NCBI GenBank assembly: GCA_002714485.1
Contig: PAXM01000015.1
Span: 5,879-10,980 of the forward strand
Origin: Acidimicrobiaceae bacterium
GTDB taxonomy: Bacteria; Actinomycetota; Acidimicrobiia; Acidimicrobiales; MedAcidi-G1
DNA: 5,102 nt
Reading direction: 5' to 3'
Of the stretch, positions 1-4,341 are shown in pieces. Below the pieces are notes generated by a model. That model was not told where the DNA came from, did not search any database, and was given only the letters and a program-made list of their open reading frames with translations. Position 1 is the first letter of the stretch. Each line of letters begins with the position of its first letter. The position numbers were made by a program, and so were the translations under genes.

Positions 1-660
1 GAGTGGTTGAAGTTGGCCATCCTCCTGCTGTTCCAGGTGTCCCAGATGGAGACCATCGAGATGGGGCCATTCGAGTTCGCAGACAAGATCCCGCTCAAGA
101 CCGACTGGATAGACCGTCAAGTTCGCGTGGTGCCCGGTGCTCAGGCCCGGTGGGGGAGCTACCAGGGCCCCGGTGTGGTGATGATGCCCAGCTACACCAA
201 CATCGGTGCCTACGTGGGCGACAACACGATGGTTGACACCTGGGCCACCGTCGGCTCGTGTGCGCAGATCGGCCGCAACGTCCACTTGTCCGGCGGGGTC
301 GGTATCGGTGGTGTGTTGGAGCCACCGAATGCCGTACCGGTGGTGATCGGCGACGATTCTCTGATAGGGAGCCGGTGCATCGTGGCCGAGGGCGCCCGGG
401 TGGGCGACGGGGTCGTGTTGGGTGCAGGTGCCGTATTGACCGGGTCGATCCCCGTGATAGATGCGTCAACGGGTGACGAGTTGGGTCGGGGTGTCGTCCC
501 CGACTGGTGCGTGGCCGTCCAGGCGACACGGTCCAGGGCCTTCCAGGGTGGGGAGTTCGGCCTTCCATGTGTGCTTGTCCTCAAGTACCTGGATCCGGGG
601 GAGCGGCACGACAAGTCGGCGTTGAACGACGTGCTGCGCACCCACGGCGTCACCACCTGA
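1..660 (+). CDS. dapD: 2,3,4,5-tetrahydropyridine-2,6-dicarboxylate N-succinyltransferase, 5'-truncated
   Basis: This enzyme transfers succinyl from succinyl-CoA to tetrahydrodipicolinate in the cytoplasm, in the succinylase branch of diaminopimelate/lysine synthesis. The reading frame is open from base 1, and the fragment has 219 residues. It begins EWLKLAILLLFQ, matching E. coli QWLKKAVLLSFR near residue 57, so about 55 N-terminal residues lie outside the window. The left-handed beta-helix core is clear: MPSYTNIGAYV (fragment residues 62-72), MVDTWATVGSCAQIG (77-91) and HLSGGVGIGGVLEP (95-108). Asp79 corresponds to catalytic Asp141 of the E. coli/M. bovis enzyme. The C-terminal SALNDVLRTHG fits the family's acyl-acceptor-side end. 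Oddity: the position of the second reported catalytic residue (Glu189) is Ile127 in an ungapped alignment, within SRCIVAEG. I recall that motif from Bacteroidota-type DapD. The form differs from the M. tuberculosis DapD type. dapE follows 11 bp later, probably in one transcript. Identification is secure; subgroup assignment is from memory. Confidence 0.96.
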   Translation, partial: EWLKLAILLLFQVSQMETIEMGPFEFADKIPLKTDWIDRQVRVVPGAQARWGSYQGPGVVMMPSYTNIGAYVGDNTMVDTWATVGSCAQIGRNVHLSGGVGIGGVLEPPNAVPVVIGDDSLIGSRCIVAEGARVGDGVVLGAGAVLTGSIPVIDASTGDELGRGVVPDWCVAVQATRSRAFQGGEFGLPCVLVLKYLDPGERHDKSALNDVLRTHGVTT

Positions 661-671
661 GCCTCGGTGTC

Positions 672-1733
672 GTGACCGACCTCCTGGCACTCACAGCGGA
701 GTTGGTAGACATCCCGTCGGTCAGCTTTGGCGAGGCTGAGCTCGTAGCGCACCTAGAGGCAGAGTTACGGGCTGTGCCCGGCCTGACCGTGGATCGGATC
801 GGTGACAACCTGGTGGCCCGGACCGACCTGGGTCGGGATCATCGCCTAGTGCTGGGCGGTCACACTGACACGGTGCCGGGTGATACCTCCGGTTCTCGTA
901 TCGAGGGGGACACCCTTTGGGGCCTCGGTGCCGCTGACATGAAGGGTGGTCTGGCCGTGATGCTGGAGTTGGCCCGCACCGTGGTAGAGCCGGCCGTCGA
1001 CGTGACATGGGTGTTCTACGCCCGGGAGGAAGTGGCCACTATTCACAACGGCCTCCGGGAGGTGTTCGCCGAGGCGCCCGAACTACTGGTTGGGGAAGTG
1101 GCCATCCTTGGTGAGCCCACCGGCGGGACGATCGAGGCGGGTTGCCAAGGCACCATGCGCTTCGAGGTCACCCTGGCCGGCATTCGTGCCCACACCGCTC
1201 GACCGTGGATGGGTCGCAATGCCATCCATCGACTAGGGGCGTTACTGGGGACGTTGGTCGACTACGAACACCGGGAACCCGTGGTCGAGGGCTGTCGATA
1301 TCGTGAGGCCCTGCAGGCCGTCCATGTGGAGGGCGGTATGGCCGGCAACGTCGTACCCGATTCGGCCATGGTCCGGATCAACCACCGTTATGCACCGGAT
1401 CGCACGGGTGGTGAGGCTGAGGCCCATGTCCGTGCCGTGCTGGCGCAGCACCTAGACGATGGCGACGAGGTGGTGCTCGTCGACCACTCACCGGCGGCTG
1501 CTCCGGGGATGTCGCATCCGCTGCTGCAGCGTCTGGCGGCCGATGGGGGGTTGGAGGTCCGGGCCAAACTGGGCTGGACCGACGTGGCGTTCTTCTCCGA
1601 GCGCGGTGTGCCTGCGGTGAACCTGGGGCCGGGCGAGCCGACGCTGGCCCACTCAGCTGATGAGCGGGTGGAGCGGTCGTCGGTGGAGTCCTGCCACGCG
1701 GCGCTCTACCGCCTGTTGGCTGAGGGCGTCTGA
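672..1733 (+). CDS. dapE: Succinyl-diaminopimelate desuccinylase (M20 metallopeptidase family)
   Basis: This cytoplasmic di-zinc hydrolase removes succinate from N-succinyl-LL-diaminopimelate, two steps after DapD. The 353-residue product has all expected M20 residues. They are His64 and Asp66 in GGHTDTVPGD, bridging Asp89 in GLGAADMKGG, general base Glu119 and metal ligand Glu120 in YAREEVA, Glu148 in LGEPTGGTIEAGCQG, and His327 in LAHSADE. The dimerisation (lid) domain spans roughly 165-275 and includes AHTARPWMGRNAIH. The EEVA..HNGL and GWTDVAFFSERGVPAVNLGPGEP motifs match corynebacterial/mycobacterial DapE rather than the E. coli form. The GTG at 672 is chosen because homology begins at LTAELVDIPS. 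The same frame stays open back into dapD, but an earlier start would add residues unrelated to the family. No clear Shine-Dalgarno is visible, so translation may depend on coupling to dapD. Length is normal for the family. Confidence 0.95.
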   Translation: MTDLLALTAELVDIPSVSFGEAELVAHLEAELRAVPGLTVDRIGDNLVARTDLGRDHRLVLGGHTDTVPGDTSGSRIEGDTLWGLGAADMKGGLAVMLELARTVVEPAVDVTWVFYAREEVATIHNGLREVFAEAPELLVGEVAILGEPTGGTIEAGCQGTMRFEVTLAGIRAHTARPWMGRNAIHRLGALLGTLVDYEHREPVVEGCRYREALQAVHVEGGMAGNVVPDSAMVRINHRYAPDRTGGEAEAHVRAVLAQHLDDGDEVVLVDHSPAAAPGMSHPLLQRLAADGGLEVRAKLGWTDVAFFSERGVPAVNLGPGEPTLAHSADERVERSSVESCHAALYRLLAEGV

Positions 1734-1767
1734 ACCTCTGCTCGGGGGTTCCCGGCAGGCCGGAGGG

Positions 1768-2400
1768 TTAGATCTTTCGTAGGACGGTGACGACCCTTCC
1801 GTAGATAGTCACCTCGTCGGCCGAGCGTCGGATCTCGGAATAGTCCGGATTGGAGGGGACCAGCACGATGGTGGAGCCATCGCGTTGAAAGTGCTTCACA
1901 GTGCCCTCTTCGTCGTCGAACCCGGCGACCACGAGGTCGCCCTCGTTAGCAGTCTGCTGAACCCGAGCCACGACGTGGTCACCGTCGAGGATCCCCGCGT
2001 CCACCATGGAGTTACCCCTCACCCGGAGCATGAACAACTCGCCGTCACCGGTGAACTCGGCCGGAAGGGGGAGAGACCCCTCTACGTTCTCAGCGGCGAT
2101 CACATCTGTCCCGGCAGCGACATCACCCACGAGGGGGACGTGCCGCACTGCACCACGTTCCACCGCTGCGCCGCTGGTCGGGTCGAGGCAGACCTCGATA
2201 GCTCGGGGTTTGCTGGGGTCCCTGCGGATGAATCCCCGATCTTGGAGCGTGGCCAGGTGGGAGTGAACGGTCGACGGAGAGGTCAGTCCCACCGCGTCGC
2301 CGATTTCTCTCACGGACGGGGGGTAGCCGCGGTCACTGATCTGACCGTCGATGAAATCAAGGATCTGTTGCTGGCGGCCGGTAAGTCCCGTGTTGCTCAT
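1768..2400 (-). CDS. lexA: LexA, SOS repressor and self-cleaving S24 peptidase
   Basis: LexA is the master repressor of the DNA-damage response. It binds operators as a dimer and self-cleaves when stimulated by RecA filaments. The 210-residue product has an N-terminal winged helix-turn-helix (about 5-70; PSVREIGDAVGLTSPSTVHSH contains the recognition helix), a short linker, and an S24 catalytic domain (about 88-210). The cleavage bond is Ala96-Gly97 in GDVAAGTD. The catalytic dyad is Ser131 in RVRGNSM and Lys169 in GTVKHF. The ATG at 2400 is chosen because AGGAG lies 8 nt upstream and LTGRQQQILDFI is the usual LexA beginning. The frame stays open upstream to 2559, but that stretch overlaps the operators and has no family similarity. 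The gene is divergent from a LysM membrane protein gene, and a perfect LexA box lies 74 bp upstream, so autoregulation is very likely. It converges on dapE, with 34 bp between stops. Confidence 0.97.
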   Translation of the reverse strand: MSNTGLTGRQQQILDFIDGQISDRGYPPSVREIGDAVGLTSPSTVHSHLATLQDRGFIRRDPSKPRAIEVCLDPTSGAAVERGAVRHVPLVGDVAAGTDVIAAENVEGSLPLPAEFTGDGELFMLRVRGNSMVDAGILDGDHVVARVQQTANEGDLVVAGFDDEEGTVKHFQRDGSTIVLVPSNPDYSEIRRSADEVTIYGRVVTVLRKI

Positions 2401-2408
2401 GTCGAGGT

Positions 2409-2413
2409 CTCCT
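2409..2413 (-). promoter_or_regulatory. Ribosome binding site of lexA
   Basis: AGGAG on the minus strand, 8 nt before the ATG at 2400. It decides the lexA start against the in-frame ATG at 2475, which lies inside the operator. Confidence 0.8.
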
Positions 2414-2446
2414 GCCTTTGGAGGTGGGTGTCTGGAACTGCGTTGT

Positions 2447-2457
2447 CTGGTGACCAG
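2447..2457. repeat. 11-bp palindrome in the lexA leader
   Basis: CTGGTGACCAG is a perfect odd palindrome (arms CTGGT/ACCAG around one G), 46 bp upstream of the lexA start. It does not match the LexA operator. It could be a site for another regulator or a chance dyad; nothing in the sequence decides. Confidence 0.3.
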
Positions 2458-2468
2458 TCGGTATTCAG

Positions 2469-2496
2469 TTGACATCGAACAAGTGTTCGATACACT
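2469..2496 (+). promoter_or_regulatory. SOS-controlled promoter for the LysM protein gene
   Basis: A perfect TTGACA (-35, 2469-2474) and TACACT (-10, 2491-2496, 4 of 6 to TATAAT) are separated by 16 bp. Those 16 bp are precisely the perfect LexA box. LexA binding would cover the whole promoter core, so repression by exclusion of RNA polymerase is expected. The predicted start of transcription is near 2503, giving a leader of about 105 nt that contains three more LexA boxes. A nearer promoter for the LysM gene cannot be excluded, but none is as good. Confidence 0.7.
2475..2490. promoter_or_regulatory. LexA operator (SOS box 1, perfect)
   Basis: TCGAACAAGTGTTCGA matches the actinobacterial LexA consensus TCGAAC-N4-GTTCGA at all 12 defined positions. 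It lies between divergent lexA and the LysM gene and so can control both. Confidence 0.93.
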
Positions 2497-2507
2497 AGAA
2501 TCCATGA

Positions 2508-2523
2508 ACGAACACTTGTACGT
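2508..2523. promoter_or_regulatory. LexA operator-like site (SOS box 2, degenerate)
   Basis: ACGAACACTTGTACGT matches TCGAAC-N4-GTTCGA at 9 of 12 positions (9 of 10 in the CGAAC-N4-GTTCG core). Its centre is 33 bp from that of box 1. It abuts box 3. Confidence 0.55.
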
Positions 2524-2538
2524 CGAAAACATGTTCGC
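2523..2538. promoter_or_regulatory. LexA operator-like site (SOS box 3, near-consensus)
   Basis: TCGAAAACATGTTCGC matches 10 of 12 consensus positions. Its centre is exactly 15 bp from those of boxes 2 and 4, sharing one end base with each. Confidence 0.6.
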
Positions 2539-2553
2539 CGAACGGGTGTTCCG
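2538..2553. promoter_or_regulatory. LexA operator-like site (SOS box 4)
   Basis: CCGAACGGGTGTTCCG matches 9 of 12 positions of the actinobacterial consensus. Its core CGAACGGGTGTTCC fits the B. subtilis LexA consensus CGAACRNRYGTTYC at every position. It is the box nearest the LysM gene, ending 54 bp before its ATG. Confidence 0.65.
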
Positions 2554-2595
2554 TGTCAAGTACCCCTCCAGGGAGCGTTGTCACACCCCGTCGAC

Positions 2596-2599
2596 AGGA
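2596..2599 (+). promoter_or_regulatory. Ribosome binding site of the LysM protein gene
   Basis: AGGA, 8 nt before the ATG at 2608. It supports this ATG over the in-frame TTG at 2578. Confidence 0.6.
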
Positions 2600-2607
2600 T
2601 TAACCCC

Positions 2608-3138
2608 ATGAACACCGCTACTGCTTCCCAACTTCCCATCGACTTTCCGGAATGTCCCGATGTCGATGGTTCGACCATCCTCCGGGTCGTGCCAGCCACA
2701 GAGCCTGCACCGGTGGAGCGGCTGGCGACCGTGCACCGACTCGTGACCGACGTGTTGGCCGCCGAGCCGGCCGTGGTAGGCGCCGTCCGCCGTCAGACAG
2801 GGCCGATCGGAGCCGGGGCGGCCGTGAAGTTGTCGCCTTCGGTCTACCGGCGGCGCCGATTCCTAGTCTCGGTGGCACTGGGCCTGCTCGTGTCAGCCCT
2901 GTCACTGCTAGGTGGCGAATTGATCGGCCGTGTTACCGGGACGACCGGTGCACCCGTTGTGGCTGCGGTGGGCGAGCCGGTGGTGTACGTCGTCCAGCCC
3001 GGGGACACCCTCTGGTCAATCGCTGGGTCGATCAACCCGGAGGGCCGTGACCTCCGGTCCACGGTGGATCAGTTGGCCGAGGCCGCAGGTGGTCCGATAT
3101 TGCAGCCGGGTCAGCGCATCGTTCTGCCCCTCGGCTAG
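2608..3138 (+). CDS. Membrane-anchored LysM protein, probable SOS-induced cell-division suppressor (Rv2719c/DivS/YneA-like)
   Basis: A 176-residue protein of three parts. The N-terminal region (1-80) is probably cytoplasmic, proline/alanine-rich and without recognised motifs. One transmembrane helix (about 85-103) is preceded by RRRR at 81-84, which places the C-terminus outside. A C-terminal LysM domain (about 126-174; VYVVQPGDTLWSIAGS ... ILQPGQRIVLPLG) should bind peptidoglycan. No catalytic domain is visible. Position is the main clue: divergent from lexA and behind LexA boxes, exactly as Rv2719c (M. tuberculosis), divS (Corynebacterium) and yneA (B. subtilis), which delay septation during DNA damage. 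Function as a division suppressor is therefore inferred; the SOS regulation and LysM/TM architecture are seen directly. Mycobacterial Rv2719c has been described as a cell-wall hydrolase, so a wall-active role is an alternative. The ATG at 2608 is chosen for its ribosome binding site. The gene ends 13 bp before the stop of the convergent reductase gene. Confidence 0.88.
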   Translation: MNTATASQLPIDFPECPDVDGSTILRVVPATEPAPVERLATVHRLVTDVLAAEPAVVGAVRRQTGPIGAGAAVKLSPSVYRRRRFLVSVALGLLVSALSLLGGELIGRVTGTTGAPVVAAVGEPVVYVVQPGDTLWSIAGSINPEGRDLRSTVDQLAEAAGGPILQPGQRIVLPLG

Positions 3139-3146
3139 ACGAGCAT

Positions 3147-3164
3147 CCTGGTCAGGAGACCAGG
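3147..3164. terminator. Small hairpin between convergent genes, possible bidirectional terminator
   Basis: CCTGGT (3147-3152) and ACCAGG (3159-3164) form a 6-bp stem with a 6-nt loop. The hairpin lies just after the LysM gene stop and overlaps the stop of the minus-strand reductase gene. There is no T-run on either side, so it is at best a weak or Rho-assisted terminator. Confidence 0.35.
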
Positions 3165-3985
3165 TATCGGCAGAAGAGAAACCCGTCCTCGGTCAGGACG
3201 CGGTCGAGTGAAAGCCGGGTGGTCGCCGAGAGTGGTGGCCCGGCCAGGAGGCTGCCGTGGTGGCCACCGACACCCCCGGTCAGTCCGGGAGACACAGTTA
3301 TGCACAGTTCGTCGACCAGGCCAGCGGCGACCAGTTGGTGGTTAAGGTCGGGACCACCTTCACAGAGCACGGTGCGGGCCCCAACGTTGTCAAGGACAGC
3401 CAGTAGGCCGGTCAGGTCCACCCGTGTCTCACCGCAGGCCACTACCTCGGCCACTGGTTCGAGCAGGGCTCGTCGGGAGGTGGGGGCCGTGGTCACGGTG
3501 GCCACGATGGGTGGAGGGTCTGTGGATTCGCGGTCGGCGAACAGGGATGCGTTCGGGTCAAGGTCCAGGCTGGCCGACACCACCACTAGTCGAGGTCGTT
3601 CGTCCTGCCCGTCGATCCTCCGCCTAGTGGCGATGGTGTCCTCGGGGGTTCGGGGTGGTCGGTAGCCCTCGGCTCGGACAGTTCCCGCGCCAACAAGGAT
3701 CATGTCTGCACATCCCCGCAGCGCCCTGAACATGCGTCGGTCCGAAGGCCCACCGAGTTTCCCCGAGCGCCCGCCCACGTTGGTGGCACCGTCCACCGAG
3801 GCCACCATGTTCACTAGGACCCACGGGCGGCCCGGGGGTGCCGGCCGGGCGTCGTCGAGGACGACCTCGGCAGAGTCAATGTCACCAGTCGGCTCAGGGT
3901 GGATACGTCGCACGCGACGACCGTAGCCCTCGGCCGGACGTAGCCGACCGCTGGGTCCTCTGTGGAGAAGCTCTAAGTCATCCAC
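3152..3985 (-). CDS. Stand-alone RibD C-terminal domain protein (pyrimidine reductase/DHFR-like fold)
   Basis: A 277-residue NAD(P)H-dependent reductase of the RibD C-terminal family. It is expected to act on 5-amino-6-ribosylamino-uracil phosphate in riboflavin synthesis or on a related pterin/pyrimidine. Family hallmarks are RPWVLVNMVASVDGATNVGGRSGKL (53-77), SDRRMFRALRGCADMILVGAGTVRAEGY (81-108), RLVVVSASLDLDP (132-144), a glycine-rich ARTVLCEGGPDLNHQLVAAGLVDEL motif (203-227) and a C-terminal LTEDGFLFCRY. The zinc deaminase domain of bifunctional RibD (HAE, PCxxC) is missing, as in other actinobacterial single-domain versions such as Rv2671, so the deaminase step must be done elsewhere or the role differs. 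The start is GTG at 3985; the ribosome binding site is uncertain (GGGGA about 7 nt away, AGGAG further). The gene is divergent from nrdJ and convergent with the LysM gene. No other rib genes are in the window, so its pathway is not confirmed by context. Confidence 0.88.
   Translation of the reverse strand: MDDLELLHRGPSGRLRPAEGYGRRVRRIHPEPTGDIDSAEVVLDDARPAPPGRPWVLVNMVASVDGATNVGGRSGKLGGPSDRRMFRALRGCADMILVGAGTVRAEGYRPPRTPEDTIATRRRIDGQDERPRLVVVSASLDLDPNASLFADRESTDPPPIVATVTTAPTSRRALLEPVAEVVACGETRVDLTGLLAVLDNVGARTVLCEGGPDLNHQLVAAGLVDELCITVSPGLTGGVGGHHGSLLAGPPLSATTRLSLDRVLTEDGFLFCRYLVS
3961..3969 (-). promoter_or_regulatory. DnaA-box-like 9-mer
   Basis: TTCTCCACA on the minus strand differs at one position from the E. 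coli DnaA box TTATCCACA. It lies inside the first codons of the reductase gene, so coding constraint may explain it. Confidence 0.2.
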
Positions 3986-4012
3986 CGCTAAATCCCCAAC
4001 TCCTCCCCCTAT

Positions 4013-4021
4013 CCGTCCACA
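4013..4021 (+). promoter_or_regulatory. DnaA-box-like 9-mer
   Basis: CCGTCCACA fits the relaxed high-GC actinobacterial DnaA box (pyrimidine, pyrimidine, G/A, TCCACA). It lies 28 bp outside the reductase start codon. Confidence 0.25.
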
Positions 4022-4046
4022 GGAGACCGTCCGTAGGTTGCTTTCC

Positions 4047-4179
4047 GTGGCCGGTGGTGATCGGCCCGGCAGGAACCCGTCGTACCGGCTCGTCCGGTTC
4101 GGCGTTGGGACGGACCGGACGACCTCCCCCGGGAGCGTCTATGGCCTGTCCTCGACCTGGGCCCTTTGCCACCGGCCAC
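4047..4179. repeat. 11-bp perfect inverted repeat with 111-bp interior
   Basis: GTGGCCGGTGG (4047-4057) and CCACCGGCCAC (4169-4179) are exact reverse complements. Inside, after a symmetrical 5/5 unpaired stretch, GGCCC (4063-4067) can pair with GGGCC (4159-4163), followed by AGG/CCT across a 3-nt bulge. The interior encloses the 4091-4121 hairpin. Together they would form a long branched structure if transcribed. GC-rich sequence raises the chance of a coincidental match. Confidence 0.45.
4091..4121. repeat. 8-bp inverted repeat (hairpin)
   Basis: CGTCCGGT (4091-4098) and ACCGGACG (4114-4121) are perfect complements around a 15-nt loop. An alternative 5-bp pairing of CGTCC with GGACG (4108-4112) is mutually exclusive with it. 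Role unknown. Confidence 0.45.
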
Positions 4180-4187
4180 TATCCACA
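4179..4187 (+). promoter_or_regulatory. DnaA-box-like 9-mer
   Basis: CTATCCACA matches the DnaA box TTATCCACA at 8 of 9 positions, about 63 bp upstream of the proposed nrdJ -35 element. Confidence 0.3.
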
Positions 4188-4208
4188 ACATGGACCTGCT
4201 GGGCGGGA

Positions 4209-4238
4209 ACCGGTGGTTAACGGGCGTCTGTCACCGGT
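4209..4238. repeat. Inverted repeat ACCGGTG/CACCGGT upstream of the nrdJ promoter
   Basis: ACCGGTG (4209-4215) and CACCGGT (4232-4238) are separated by 16 bp and end 11 bp before the -35 element. Each arm contains the palindrome ACCGGT, and the two palindromes are 24 bp apart centre to centre. This could be a regulator binding site for nrdJ or an RNA hairpin; the sequence alone does not say. Confidence 0.4.
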
Positions 4239-4249
4239 CGTTCGTACAG

Positions 4250-4279
4250 TTGACATACAGGCGGGGACCCCGGCATAGC
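4250..4279 (+). promoter_or_regulatory. Probable nrdJ promoter
   Basis: A perfect TTGACA (-35, 4250-4255) is followed after 18 bp by CATAGC (4274-4279), a weak -10 with 3 of 6 matches to TATAAT. The transcript would start near 4286, about 55 nt before the nrdJ ATG. A GC-rich dyad, CCCCGG (4268-4273) and CCGGGG (4282-4287), brackets the -10. Confidence 0.5.
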
Positions 4280-4327
4280 CACCGGGGCGCCGCACTCCGG
4301 GCCCAGAGCTCGAGAGGCCGAATGGAC

Positions 4328-4332
4328 GAGGG
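4328..4332 (+). promoter_or_regulatory. Ribosome binding site of nrdJ
   Basis: GAGGG, 9 nt before the ATG at 4342. It favours this ATG over the second ATG two codons later (4348). Confidence 0.6.
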
Positions 4333-4341
4333 TGGTAAACG

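Larger units (their letters stand above)
3986..4341. other. Divergent intergenic region between the reductase gene and nrdJ
   Basis: This is the longest stretch without a gene (356 bp). Short open frames in it have no recognisable protein features and are not called. It holds a TTGACA promoter for nrdJ, four inverted repeats described separately, and two DnaA-box-like 9-mers on the plus strand. No tRNA, no convincing cobalamin or FMN riboswitch and no canonical NrdR box were found by eye. A leftward promoter for the reductase gene must lie here too but is not obvious. Confidence 0.7.

Noticed and set aside
507..671. Longer DapE with a start inside dapD.
   Set aside because: The added residues are unlike any DapE and come from an out-of-frame reading of dapD. 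Family similarity begins just after GTG 672.
1734..1767. Terminator between the convergent dapE and lexA stops.
   Set aside because: Only a 4-bp CCGG/CCGG stem (1752-1755/1760-1763) can form cleanly, with no T-run. It is too weak to call.
1885..2472. A 195-codon open frame on the + strand opposite lexA.
   Set aside because: It is a shadow of the lexA gene. Its product has no family features, while the opposite strand encodes a complete LexA.
2401..2559. N-terminal extension of LexA, as its frame is open to 2559 (including an ATG at 2475).
   Set aside because: The extension runs through the LexA boxes and the promoter, has no LexA similarity, and the ATG at 2400 has AGGAG at 8 nt.
3151..3164. 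GTCAGGAGACCAGG resembles the B12 box of cobalamin riboswitches.
   Set aside because: The sequence before it is the coding end of the LysM gene, with no riboswitch body. It lies between convergent stops and is better read as a small hairpin.
4179..4194. NrdR box upstream of nrdJ.
   Set aside because: The CTAT here is not followed by the symmetrical half of the NrdR consensus, and no second box at a helical spacing was found.
3838..4278. Open frame of 146 codons spanning the reductase gene 5' end and the intergenic region.
   Set aside because: It overlaps the well-supported reductase gene on the other strand, has an arginine/proline/glycine-rich composition typical of GC-rich shadows, and shows no domain.
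4200..4290. Cobalamin riboswitch before nrdJ (GGGAACCGGTG, AGCCACCGGGG fragments).
   Set aside because: The fragments resemble pieces of the consensus, but the order is incomplete and there is no B12 box before nrdJ. A TTGACA promoter lies within the stretch. A covariance-model search (Rfam cobalamin) would settle it.
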